DNA from: Gloeocapsopsis crepidinum LEGE 06123
GTDB lineage: Bacteria > Cyanobacteriota > Cyanobacteriia > Cyanobacteriales > Chroococcidiopsidaceae
Direction of reading: 5' to 3'
Length of the DNA: 36,851 nt
Assembly: GCF_015207655.1 (NCBI RefSeq)
Contig: NZ_JADEWN010000063.1
Location: 1-36,851 of the forward strand
Shown: positions 24,480 to 32,794 of the stretch, piece by piece
Layout of the letters: each line of letters opens with the position of its first letter
Numbering within the stretch: position 1 is the stretch's first letter
Notes under the pieces: model-generated
What the model saw: the letters and a program-made list of their open reading frames with translations, nothing else
Databases searched by the model: none
What the model was told of the DNA's origin: nothing
Program-made: the position numbers and the translations under genes

Positions 24480-26126
24480 TTAAGGACGCTGAATAATCGT
24501 TTCTAAGATCCGTCGCTTATTTGCATCAATACCAATTAAGCGGACGTATTCTCCTTCATACTCAGATAAAAATGATTCAATTGCCGCGATCGCTGTAGAT
24601 GCATTGGTACTATCAACCTGTCCACAACTTGCCCAGGAACCTGTGCGGAAGCGTCGTTGATCGACGTGTTCAGCACTGACTCGATTGCCTTGAGCAATCA
24701 GTTGACGAATTTGTTCAACAACTTCTGGTTGTAAACGCGTACTGCTTGCTGATGATTGTTTGTTATAAGTTGGTGCTGGTTGCTGCTGGCGACCGCTGCT
24801 ATGACTTGAGCTAACTGGCTGTACTTCTTTACTATTGGGACGTTGAATAATGCTTTCCATCACGCGGCGCTTGCCTTTTGGATCAATGCCAAACATCCGC
24901 ACATACTCGCCTGTATGATTTGCCATACATGTTTCGAGTTCGGCGATCGCTTGTGATTCACTGCTGGCAGTAATTGGAGTACAGCTTTGCCAAGAACCTG
25001 TGCGGAATCTCCGTTCATCAACGTGTTCGGTACCGATTTTATAGCCTTGCTGAATTAAATGTCGGACTTGTGAAGCTGTATCTTGATTTATATGTCTACT
25101 CGATGCTGTCGAGCCAACTGATGATTGGTAACTGCTTCCTTTTGCCGTTGCCGCTGGTTTTGCGACTTGCGAACCATCGGGACGCTGGATAATGCTTTCC
25201 ATTACACGGCGCTTGCCTTTTGGATCAATGCCAAATATCCGCACGTACTCGCCTGCATGATTTGCCATGCATGCTTCGAGTTCGGCGAGCACTTCAGCTT
25301 CGCGATTGCTATTAATTGGACTACAGCTTTGCCAAGAACCTGTGCGGAATTTTCGTTCATTAACGTGTTCGGTACCGATTTTATAGCCTTGCTGTAATAA
25401 TTGTCGGACTTGTGCTACTGTGTCTTGGCTAAGGTAAGGACTTGTCATCATAGAAGAAGTAGAAAAACTGCGGCTGGAACCATTTGAACTAGTTGAGCTT
25501 GAGGCGCTGACAAGCTCGTTACGAATTGGTCTAGTGCTTTCGCTAGCACGTTCATATCCTGCTTTTAAGGCATCATTCATTCCCACCACAAGACTGGTGA
25601 ACTCCATATCTTCTGATTCAACATCAGGCAGGTAATCGGCTTGCTGTTGGTTTGTGATAACTGCGCCTGAAGGGACGTACTTACCTGCAGGAATTTCTAC
25701 ATCTTGAATCAAGGCGTGCATCATAATAATGCAGCCATGACCGACTCGGGCGTTAAACACTGTCGAACGAAAGCCAATAAAACAGTTATCTCCGATATAA
25801 GCAGGACCGTGAATCAGTGACATGTGAGTAATCGAGGTATTTTTCCCAATCCACACAGAGTACTGTTTTTCGTCGTCCCCGATAACGCGACCTTGTTCTA
25901 GACCATGAACGACAACACCATCTTGTATATTAGTTCCTTCACCGATATGGAAAGGAGCGCCTTCATCAGCAATGATAGAAGTTCCAGGAGCAATGACTAC
26001 ATTTGCTCCAATAGTTACATCTCCACTCAAGTTAGACAGTGAATGCACGTATGCACTTGGTTCAATCTTCGGCTCCACTGAATTTGACCAAGGTGTCGGG
26101 GGGGCAGCCGGGCTGCGGACTACCAT
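24480..26126 (-). CDS. ccmM: Carboxysome scaffold CcmM (gamma-CA domain plus three SSUL repeats, 548 aa)
   Basis: Organises Rubisco inside the beta-carboxysome. Residues about 20-205 form a gamma-carbonic-anhydrase-like beta-helix with the three zinc ligand histidines present (His74, His101, His106). Three Rubisco-small-subunit-like modules follow, about 232-316, 346-430 and 463-548, each with FRTGSW and GEYVR. SSUL1 has Cys268/Cys286 and SSUL2 Cys382/Cys400, both spaced 18 residues as in redox-switched modules; SSUL3 has only Cys501. The Cys194-Cys200 pair that activates the CA domain in Thermosynechococcus has no counterpart (Arg193, Arg199). A short form could start at Met226/Met227. AGGAGG precedes the ATG. 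Preceded by ccmL, followed by ccmN. Confidence 0.96.
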   Translation of the reverse strand: MVVRSPAAPPTPWSNSVEPKIEPSAYVHSLSNLSGDVTIGANVVIAPGTSIIADEGAPFHIGEGTNIQDGVVVHGLEQGRVIGDDEKQYSVWIGKNTSITHMSLIHGPAYIGDNCFIGFRSTVFNARVGHGCIIMMHALIQDVEIPAGKYVPSGAVITNQQQADYLPDVESEDMEFTSLVVGMNDALKAGYERASESTRPIRNELVSASSSTSSNGSSRSFSTSSMMTSPYLSQDTVAQVRQLLQQGYKIGTEHVNERKFRTGSWQSCSPINSNREAEVLAELEACMANHAGEYVRIFGIDPKGKRRVMESIIQRPDGSQVAKPAATAKGSSYQSSVGSTASSRHINQDTASQVRHLIQQGYKIGTEHVDERRFRTGSWQSCTPITASSESQAIAELETCMANHTGEYVRMFGIDPKGKRRVMESIIQRPNSKEVQPVSSSHSSGRQQQPAPTYNKQSSASSTRLQPEVVEQIRQLIAQGNRVSAEHVDQRRFRTGSWASCGQVDSTNASTAIAAIESFLSEYEGEYVRLIGIDANKRRILETIIQRP

Positions 26127-26230
26127 CGGTAATTTCCTCCTAATTACTGCAGAACTTAGAATTCAGAATGCAGAACCTACAAGCGAAGTATCTGTCATTC
26201 TGTATTCGTCGTTCATCCAAAGCGCTTTAC
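26127..26230. repeat. Spacer between ccmL and ccmM with short repeats
   Basis: This 104-bp gap contains near-duplicate CAGAACTTAGAATTCAGAATGCAGAAC-type units (about 26150-26175), shown here in part as AGAATTCAGAATGCAGAAC. They resemble the AATTCAGAACTC stretch near 16525. It is longer than the other ccm spacers and probably a small repeat insertion. It also carries the ccmM ribosome site AGGAGG. Confidence 0.4.
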
Positions 26231-26533
26231 TTAACGGTATTGATCCTTTTTGCTGTAAATTAAACGATCTTCAACGCGGACACTATCAATAATCGCTACT
26301 ACCACAGCATCAAGCGGTCGTTGCTCGTTTCCCTGAACAATGCGAGCAGCACTACCGCAACTCACCAATACCCATTCGTCTACTCCTGCACCTACGTTGT
26401 CCGCTGCAACTTCGTATTTCGGTAAAGGATTTCCTTCTTCGTCTACAAGTTGTAACAAAAGCAGTTTTGCCCCTCGAAGACTGGGTTCTTTTTGAGTGCT
26501 GACTACGTTACCACGAACTTTTGCAATTTGCAT
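26231..26533 (-). CDS. ccmL: Carboxysome vertex protein CcmL
   Basis: A 100-aa pentamer of the BMC-P/EutN family that caps icosahedral vertices. Recognised from MQIAKVRGNVVSTQKEPSLR, then GAKLLLLQLVDEEGNPLPKY, VGAGVDEWVLVSCGSAAR and the end DAVVVAIIDSV. The GVDEWVLVSCGSAAR segment is the most conserved part of the family and lines the pentamer interface. Third gene of the operon: 11 bp after ccmK1 and 104 bp before ccmM. The ribosome site is weak (AAGGCG), possibly keeping the vertex protein at lower stoichiometry than the hexamer subunits. Confidence 0.97.
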   Translation of the reverse strand: MQIAKVRGNVVSTQKEPSLRGAKLLLLQLVDEEGNPLPKYEVAADNVGAGVDEWVLVSCGSAARIVQGNEQRPLDAVVVAIIDSVRVEDRLIYSKKDQYR

Positions 26534-26544
26534 TACGCCTTACA

Positions 26545-26889
26545 TCACATTCTATTTCCGTAAGGGCGAATCGCATTTGTACTTTCGCGGAATTGTTCTA
26601 CTGCTTCGGTGTAACGAATTGGTAGAACATACTCTAAGTTTTCGTGAGGGCGGGCAATAATATGGGTTGATAGCACCTGACCGCCATTAACGCGCTTGAC
26701 ATTATCAACTCCAGCAGCAACTGAAGCTTGTACTTCAGAAACATCTCCCCGCACAATTACTGTAACGCGCCCACTACCGATTTTTTCGTAGCCCACAAGT
26801 GTTACCCGTGCAGCTTTCACCATGCTATCGGCTGCTTCTACTACTGCTGGGAAACCTAATGTTTCTATCATTCCGACGGCAATTGACAT
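26545..26889 (-). CDS. ccmK1: Carboxysome shell hexamer CcmK1
   Basis: BMC-H shell protein of 114 aa, nearly identical to the adjacent CcmK2 but with a 12-residue C-terminal extension after EAVEQFR ([13 protein letters not shown]). The pore loop KIGSG is at 36-40. It starts [20 protein letters not shown] with AGGAG about 10 nt upstream. It should form flat hexamers that tile carboxysome facets and let bicarbonate pass. It follows ccmK2 by 62 bp in the same operon. The close similarity of the two genes indicates a tandem duplication, kept here with different tails. Confidence 0.95.
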   Translation of the reverse strand: MSIAVGMIETLGFPAVVEAADSMVKAARVTLVGYEKIGSGRVTVIVRGDVSEVQASVAAGVDNVKRVNGGQVLSTHIIARPHENLEYVLPIRYTEAVEQFRESTNAIRPYGNRM

Positions 26890-26951
26890 CGGTTTTACTC
26901 CTTAAATGTATTTAGCAAAAAACTGACACACCTCAAACACAATTCCGTAAG

Positions 26952-27260
26952 TTACATTCGGAACTGTTCTACCGCTTCGGTATAACGAATCGGCAGTACG
27001 TACTCCAAGTTTTCGTGAGGACGCGCAATAATGTGAGTTGAGAGAACTTCACCTCCATTGACTCGTCTTGCAGCATCAACTCCAGCCGCAACAGAGGCTT
27101 GTACTTCAGAAACATCTCCTCGCACAATCACTGTGACACGAGCACTACCAATCTTTTCGTAACCGACAAGTGTAACACGAGCAGCTTTCACCATGGCGTC
27201 GGCTGCTTCCACCACTGCTGGAAAGCCCTTCGTCTCAATCATTCCCACTGCAATTGGCAT
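26952..27260 (-). CDS. ccmK2: Carboxysome shell hexamer CcmK2
   Basis: A BMC-H protein of 102 aa, the standard CcmK2 length, ending [28 protein letters not shown], the pore loop KIGSA at 36-40 and [20 protein letters not shown] are diagnostic. It is the major shell tile and the docking partner of the CcmN peptide. AGGAGG lies 8 nt upstream of the ATG. As first gene of the ccmK2-K1-L-M-N-O operon it is next to the shared control region with ndhF4. The pore residue at position 40 is Ala here but Gly in the neighbouring CcmK1. Confidence 0.96.
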   Translation of the reverse strand: MPIAVGMIETKGFPAVVEAADAMVKAARVTLVGYEKIGSARVTVIVRGDVSEVQASVAAGVDAARRVNGGEVLSTHIIARPHENLEYVLPIRYTEAVEQFRM

Positions 27261-27838
27261 CGCAGACCTCCTATGTAATTAAAGCAATAACTAGTACCAA
27301 TCAGGCTGTTACAGAAAATTTGACGGGGATGCCATTTGTAACCTACAAAAGCATCTCCAAATTAAGCATAGGAAAGCTTGGCTCTCTTGACAATATTAAT
27401 TTCTATTATAATTTAAAATAGGATACTTTAAAAAAACTTAACACCTCATGATTAGTTGCTTTTACTTCATTGAAGTTTCTCGGTTTCTAGAGGTGTAACT
27501 TCTGTTTTATAATTTCTTTATTACTTTGGGATCAGACAAAATGATAAAACTAAACCTTCAGTCTGTAGCGGTATGACAGGAGAAAAATGTTCGCTGTCTA
27601 AAAGGCTTCGTCTGAAACGTTCTTTTACCAAAGTATACTTTGATCGAGATAACAAAAGTTTTAATAAAACTGAATAGTCTCACCTTAGCGAAAAAACTAC
27701 TGAAGAGGTTTATGTAGATTAAAAGCAATGATATAGCAAATTAATTGCAATTAATTTTCCGCAATTATTTTAGTTGTTTAATTCTGTTAATTCACTTTAA
27801 ATTAACATTTAAATTACAAATTTGTTTGGAAAGCCAGA
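27261..27838. promoter_or_regulatory. Divergent control region between the ccm operon and ndhF4-ndhD4-cupB
   Basis: 578 bp without a gene. It must carry the promoters of both operons. Two perfect palindromes stand out: CAAAGTATACTTTG at 27629-27642 and AGTTTTA-A-TAAAACT at 27657-27671, about 28 bp apart centre to centre. Such spacing and AT-rich dyads fit binding of a LysR-type regulator, whose gene lies at the far end of the ccm operon. No exact TTA-N7/8-TAA pair could be fixed by eye, so the binding protein is inferred. Confidence 0.55.
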
Positions 27839-29719
27839 ATGAATCAGACATTATTTTTAACAAGTTGGTGGGTGCCATTTTATGGATTAATTGGCGCTAT
27901 TTTGACACTACCTTGGGCAACTGGAATAGTGCGACGAACAGGTCCTCGACCTGCGGCTTACTTAAATTTGTTGATGACAGGGGTCGCTTTTCTACATAGT
28001 TTATTTGTTTGGAAAGACATCTGGAATCAAGAACCACAGATTTTGCTATTTACCTGGCTTAAAGCTGCAGATTTAGATTTATCGATCGCAGTAGAACTAT
28101 CTCCCGTAACTATGGGAGCAGCCGTTTTAATCGCGGGTTTGAGCCTTTTAGCTCAAGTGTATGCTTTGGGATACATGGAAAAAGATTGGGCTTTAGCACG
28201 ATTTTTCGCGCTGATTGGTTTTTTTGAAGCGGCATTGAGTGGTTTGGCATTGAGTGATTCCTTATTTCTCAGTTATGTATTGTTAGAATTGCTCACGCTC
28301 TCAACTTATTTGTTAGTAGGATTTTGGTATGCACAGCCTCTTGTTGTTACCGCAGCGCGCGATGCGTTCTTAACTAAACGTGTCGGAGATATTCTCTTAT
28401 TGATGGGAGTGGTGACGCTCTCAGTAATGGCAGGTAGCTTGAACTTTTCTGAATTAAACCAGTGGGCACAAACTGCCGAACTATCTCCATTAACTGCGAC
28501 ATTGTTAGGTTTAGCATTAATTGCAGGACCTGCAGGTAAATGCGCGCAGTTTCCACTGCATTTGTGGTTGGACGAAGCAATGGAAGGGCCTAACCCTGCT
28601 TCGGTATTGCGGAACTCAATGGTTGTAGCAGGTGGCGCTTACGTATTGTTTAAATTACAACCCATTTTGGTATTGTCACCAGTTGCGCTCGATACTTTAG
28701 TAATTCTAGGCACCGTTACTGCGGTTGGTGCATCGCTAGTTTCGCTAGCACAAATCGATATCAAAAGAGCGTTATCGCATTCCACCAGCGCGTACATGGG
28801 GTTAGTTTTCATCGCAGTAGGTATGGAGCAAGGCGGAGTAGCACTGGTACTATTATTTACCCATGCGATCGCTAAAGCATTATTGTTTATGAGTGCAGGC
28901 TCAGTCATTTTAACAACACAGACTCAAGATTTAACCGAAATGGGCGGTTTGTGGTCGCGGATGCCCGCAACAACGACGGCTTACATTGTGGGAGCCGCAG
29001 GAATGGTTACGCTACTACCTTTGGGGAGTTTTTGGGCAAAGCTGCAGTGGGCTGATGGTTTTTGGAACAGCAATCCTTGGGTGATTGGAATTCTATTTTT
29101 AACAAATGGGTTAACAACCTTGAACCTTACCCGCGTGTTCCGATTAGTGTTTTGGGGAGAACCACAACCAAAAACGCGTCGCGCACCAGAAGTTGGGTGG
29201 CAAATGGCAGTACCAATGGTGAGTTTAACGGTGTCAACACTATTAGTACCGCTTTTGTTGCAACAGTGGCAACTACTTCCTAGTTGGGAAAACGTGAATT
29301 GGTATGCAGTGTTAGTTCTTGTTCTATCGAGTGTCTTAGGATTAATCGTCGGCTCGACAATTTACCTTCACAAAGCATGGTCGAGATCGATTCAGTTACC
29401 GTGGAGATTCATCCAAGACTTATTAGGCTACGACTTTTATGTTGATCGTTTATATCGCTTAACTGTTGTGAGTGCTGTTGACTTCATGTCGCGACTGAGT
29501 TCGTGGGTTGATCGCTACTTAGTTGATGGTTTCGTCAATTTGGTTGGTATCGCGACAATTATTAGCGGACAAGGTTTGAAATACAGTAGTTTTGGGCAAT
29601 CACAGCTTAATCTACTCACAATTGTCTTTGGAGTGAGTCTGCTGGGTTTTTTGATTAGCTGGTCTTTTGGTCTACTCGATCACTGGCAACTATTTTGGGA
29701 AGCAATCAGGGGATCTTAG
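27839..29719 (+). CDS. ndhF4: NDH-1 subunit F4-type (CO2-uptake NdhF)
   Basis: A thylakoid-membrane proton-pumping subunit of 626 aa with about 16 hydrophobic helices. The antiporter-like core shows LARFFALIGFFEAALSGLAL, GPAGKCAQFPLHLWLDEAME, and IKRALSHSTSAYMGLVFIAV, where the Lys and His residues are on the proton path. The long C-terminal amphipathic helix region and LLGYDFYVDRLYRLTVV follow. In cyanobacteria NdhF3/NdhD3/CupA or NdhF4/NdhD4/CupB form complexes that hydrate CO2 rather than respire. The downstream gene is a CupB-length protein, so the F4 type is preferred. ATG at 27839; weak ribosome site. First gene of a three-gene unit. Confidence 0.9.
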   Translation: MNQTLFLTSWWVPFYGLIGAILTLPWATGIVRRTGPRPAAYLNLLMTGVAFLHSLFVWKDIWNQEPQILLFTWLKAADLDLSIAVELSPVTMGAAVLIAGLSLLAQVYALGYMEKDWALARFFALIGFFEAALSGLALSDSLFLSYVLLELLTLSTYLLVGFWYAQPLVVTAARDAFLTKRVGDILLLMGVVTLSVMAGSLNFSELNQWAQTAELSPLTATLLGLALIAGPAGKCAQFPLHLWLDEAMEGPNPASVLRNSMVVAGGAYVLFKLQPILVLSPVALDTLVILGTVTAVGASLVSLAQIDIKRALSHSTSAYMGLVFIAVGMEQGGVALVLLFTHAIAKALLFMSAGSVILTTQTQDLTEMGGLWSRMPATTTAYIVGAAGMVTLLPLGSFWAKLQWADGFWNSNPWVIGILFLTNGLTTLNLTRVFRLVFWGEPQPKTRRAPEVGWQMAVPMVSLTVSTLLVPLLLQQWQLLPSWENVNWYAVLVLVLSSVLGLIVGSTIYLHKAWSRSIQLPWRFIQDLLGYDFYVDRLYRLTVVSAVDFMSRLSSWVDRYLVDGFVNLVGIATIISGQGLKYSSFGQSQLNLLTIVFGVSLLGFLISWSFGLLDHWQLFWEAIRGS

Positions 29720-29760
29720 AGCAAGAGAGTTATGAGTGTTGAGTTATGAGTTATGAGTTA

Positions 29761-29833
29761 AGAAAACTCTTTTAATTCAAAACGTGCTAAGGCACTGCTA
29801 CGCTAACAAAATTCAAAATTCAAAACTCAAAAC
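29761..29833. repeat. Dispersed repeat, family A copy 2 (inverted)
   Basis: Reverse complement of the copy at 13884-13947: TTAATTCAAAACGTGCTAA, then GCTACGCTAACAAAATTC and AAAACTCAAAAC. It includes one extra AATTC/AAAATTC unit. It sits in the 163-bp gap between ndhF4 and ndhD4, next to a GAGTTATGAGTTATGAGTTA tandem at about 29740-29760. Confidence 0.7.
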
Positions 29834-29882
29834 TGTGAACTTAAAACTAACCACTATTTATGTTTAAGGATCTCGTTTATCA

Positions 29883-31397
29883 ATGCTAAGTGCTTTGATT
29901 TTAGTGCCGCTGATTGGTGCAGCAATTGTCGGATTTTTCCCTAAAGCGATCGCACCTAATAGTTCTCGTAACATCGCTTTAATCTGCGCTAGTATTCCAT
30001 TCTTACTGACAGTTGTCCTCGCATCTCAGTTTAATCCTACCAACATCAACCAACAATTTTCCGAATTTATACCTTGGATTACTGTGATTGGCTTAAACTA
30101 TCACCTAGGAGTTGATGGTTTATCGTTACCACTACTGGTATTAAATGGTCTACTTACCTGTATTGCAATTTACAGCAGCGATGAAGATGTCCACCGTTCG
30201 CGCTTTTACTACTCACTCGTCCTAATTTTAAGTGCAGCAGTTAGCGGAGCATTTTTGGCACAAGATTTGCTTTTGTTTTTCCTCTTTTATGAAATAGAAC
30301 TTATTCCGCTGTACTTGTTGATTGCCATTTGGGGAGGACAACGGCGCGGTTATGCTGCAACGAAGTTCTTAATCTATACCGCAACTTCTGGAATATTACT
30401 TTTAGCTAGTTTCTTGGGCTTGGTTTGGTTAAGTGGTGCTTCCAGTTTTGCGTTAGCTACTTTAGACACCAATGCATTACCGTTAGCAACGCAGGTTATT
30501 CTCCTAGGGGGAATTTTACTCGCTTTCGGAATTAAGATTCCGTTAGTGCCCTTGCATACCTGGCTGCCAGATGCCCACGTAGAAGCCTCTACACCAATTT
30601 CTGTCTTACTAGCGGGCGTACTTTTGAAGTTAGGGACATATGGCTTACTGCGCTTTGGTTTAGGTTTATTGCCGCAAGCATGGGAAGTATTAGCACCAGC
30701 TTTAGCGATTTGGGCAGTTGTGAGTGTATTGTATGGTGCTTCGTGTGCAATCGCTCAAACTGACATGAAGAAAATGGTTGCCTACAGTTCAATTGGACAT
30801 ATGGGCTACATTCTCTTAGCCGCTGCCGCTGCAACTCCACTGAGTATTTTGGCAAGTGTTTTGCAAATGGTCAGCCACGGCTTAATTTCTGCATTACTGT
30901 TTCTTTTAGTGGGCGTTGTCTACAAAAAAACTGGCAGTCGCGATATTGAAACTTTGCGTGGTTTACTCAACCCTGAACGCGGTTTACCTCTGATTGGAAG
31001 TTTAATGGTGTTAGGTGTGATGGCAAGCGCAGGTATTCCTGGCATGGTAGGATTCATATCTGAATTTCTCGTATTTCGGGGTAGTTTTTCCGTATTTCCT
31101 ACGGAAACTTTGTTATCAATGGTTGGAACTGGCTTGACTGCGGTTTACTTTTTACTACTCATTAACCGCGTGTTTTTTGGTCGCCTTTCACCACAAGTTA
31201 TCGATTTACCCCGCGTACATTTTCGCGATCGCGCCCCTGCTGTTGTTTTAGCAGTTTTGATTGTGGTTCTTGGATTGCAGCCGACTTGGTTAGTCCGTTG
31301 GAGTGAACCCACAACGACAGCTATGAGTGCAATTCCAGTCATTGCCCAGCGAACACAGTTAGTAAGCAATCAAGAGTGGCTAGTGACTAGTAACTAA
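29883..31397 (+). CDS. ndhD4: NDH-1 subunit D4-type (CO2-uptake NdhD)
   Basis: A second antiporter-like proton-pump subunit of 504 aa and about 14 helices. Hallmarks: LNYHLGVDGLSLPLLVLNGL at about 75-94, the Glu-bearing FFLFYEIELIPLYLLIAIWG, FGIKIPLVPLHTWLPDAHVE (Lys and His in the channel), and TDMKKMVAYSSIGHMGYILL, the second discontinuous helix. AAGGA lies about 13 nt upstream of ATG 29883. It sits between ndhF4 and cupB, so it should pair with NdhF4 in the constitutive CO2-uptake NDH-1 complex. The final residues and stop overlap repeated CTAGTGACTAG motifs. Confidence 0.9.
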   Translation: MLSALILVPLIGAAIVGFFPKAIAPNSSRNIALICASIPFLLTVVLASQFNPTNINQQFSEFIPWITVIGLNYHLGVDGLSLPLLVLNGLLTCIAIYSSDEDVHRSRFYYSLVLILSAAVSGAFLAQDLLLFFLFYEIELIPLYLLIAIWGGQRRGYAATKFLIYTATSGILLLASFLGLVWLSGASSFALATLDTNALPLATQVILLGGILLAFGIKIPLVPLHTWLPDAHVEASTPISVLLAGVLLKLGTYGLLRFGLGLLPQAWEVLAPALAIWAVVSVLYGASCAIAQTDMKKMVAYSSIGHMGYILLAAAAATPLSILASVLQMVSHGLISALLFLLVGVVYKKTGSRDIETLRGLLNPERGLPLIGSLMVLGVMASAGIPGMVGFISEFLVFRGSFSVFPTETLLSMVGTGLTAVYFLLLINRVFFGRLSPQVIDLPRVHFRDRAPAVVLAVLIVVLGLQPTWLVRWSEPTTTAMSAIPVIAQRTQLVSNQEWLVTSN

Positions 31398-31479
31398 CAA
31401 CTAGTGACTAGCAACTTATTCTTCCTCTGCTACTTATTTGTATCAACATGAAAGTAAAAAGGTATTAGGAGAAATAGAG

Positions 31480-32616
31480 ATGGTCAGCATCATCAATAAG
31501 CCCATCAACCATCCCTTAGCTGCATACATCACTCGCATCGAAACCGGAAAAACACTGCTTCCTGATTCTTCAGAGAATGTTCTTGATGTTGTCGGTATCC
31601 TCAAAAGCTATGGCATTGTCCTGGACGCTTACTCTAAAAATCTAATCTATATTTCTGAAAATCAATTTCTTGTTTTGTTTCCCTTCTTCAAATACTTTAA
31701 TGGGGAAATCTCATTACAAAAACTCCTACGACACTGGTGGCACGATCGCATTAACTTTGAATATGCTGAATACTGCATGAAAGCTATGCTTTGGCATGGT
31801 GGTGGTGGCTTAGATAGTTATTTAGATTCAGATGAATTTAAAGCACGAGCAGCAGCAGCAATTCAAGCTAAATTCAAAAATAACCCATTAATGTTGGGAT
31901 TAAATCAACTCTTTCCTGAATTTCTGACCGAACAAGTCCGCGTCTTGTCTTATTACAGCGCGTTGGGTCAATTTTGGCGCGTTATGAGTGATATGTTCCT
32001 CGCTTTGTCCGATCGCTACGACAAAGGAGAAATTAAAACTATTCCTCAAGTTGTAGAGCATATTAAAGCAGGTTTAGTTGATGCTGCGGCGTTACCAATT
32101 ACATACGCTGTCAAAATTCGCGGTGAAGTCTACGATATTGTTCCCAAATCTGTTGGCTTAACGTTTCTTGCTGATACCGCCATACCTTATGTCGAAGCAG
32201 TGTTCTTTCGCGGTACGCCATTTCAAGGCACAGTTTCCTACAACGCCCAGGCACATCAAATTCCTCCCGATCAAGCGCGATTTGCTTATGGCGCACTCTA
32301 TGCCGATCCTCTACCCGTTGGTGGTGCGGGGATTCCGCCTACATTGTTAATGCAAGATATGCGTCATTTTGTTCCAGATTACTTGCACGAACTCTATCAA
32401 AAGCGCAGTCGTCGGGGAGAAGACGATTTACGAGTGCAGATTTGTGTTAGTTTCCAAAAATCGATGTTTTGCGTCACCAACGCAGCAATTTTAGGTTTAA
32501 TGCCCCATCCAATCGATACAACTGTGCCTGAAGAGCAAGCAGTGAATCGTGCATTTTTAGTAAGTTGGATGGATCGATTTATGACTTCGCGCCTGCAAGA
32601 TGTGCAAGTTGCTTAA
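31480..32616 (+). CDS. cupB: CO2 hydration protein CupB (ChpX-type) of NDH-1
   Basis: A peripheral subunit of the CO2-uptake NDH-1 complex that converts CO2 to bicarbonate at the thylakoid using redox energy. The CupA/CupB family is recognised from LLRHWWHDRINFEYAEYCMK then AMLWHGGGGLD, GLTFLADTAIPYVEAVFFRG, GGAGIPPTLLMQDMRHFVPD, and QICVSFQKSMFCVTNAAILG. ATG at 31480 (MVSIINKPINHPL) is used because AGGAG lies 8 nt upstream; the earlier ATA/TTG-type start at 31438 lacks support. At 378 aa it is CupB-sized rather than the longer CupA. The His/Arg-rich WWHDR and WHGGGG segments may bind the zinc. Last gene of the ndhF4-D4 unit. Confidence 0.9.
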   Translation: MVSIINKPINHPLAAYITRIETGKTLLPDSSENVLDVVGILKSYGIVLDAYSKNLIYISENQFLVLFPFFKYFNGEISLQKLLRHWWHDRINFEYAEYCMKAMLWHGGGGLDSYLDSDEFKARAAAAIQAKFKNNPLMLGLNQLFPEFLTEQVRVLSYYSALGQFWRVMSDMFLALSDRYDKGEIKTIPQVVEHIKAGLVDAAALPITYAVKIRGEVYDIVPKSVGLTFLADTAIPYVEAVFFRGTPFQGTVSYNAQAHQIPPDQARFAYGALYADPLPVGGAGIPPTLLMQDMRHFVPDYLHELYQKRSRRGEDDLRVQICVSFQKSMFCVTNAAILGLMPHPIDTTVPEEQAVNRAFLVSWMDRFMTSRLQDVQVA

Positions 32617-32794
32617 TGTTTACAGGCAACATAATTAAATTGTGTTTTCTTGTAAGCTATTCAGAGATCAGAAGTCAGGGTTAAAAGCTAGTTGACGATT
32701 ACTACAAATAAAAATCAAATATAGATGTGAGAAAAGTCGTTATGAGACAATTATGTACGACTAGTTTATTCATGACAAGATAATATTTTACTTA

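Noticed and set aside
27629-27642. The 14-bp palindrome as a restriction or phage site
   Set aside because: Nothing nearby suggests integration; a regulator site in the ccm/ndh4 control region is simpler.
31480-32616. CupA (with ndhF3/ndhD3) instead of CupB
   Set aside because: The protein is about 378 aa, fitting CupB rather than the longer CupA, and the ccm-linked arrangement fits the F4/D4/CupB set. Not fully excluded.
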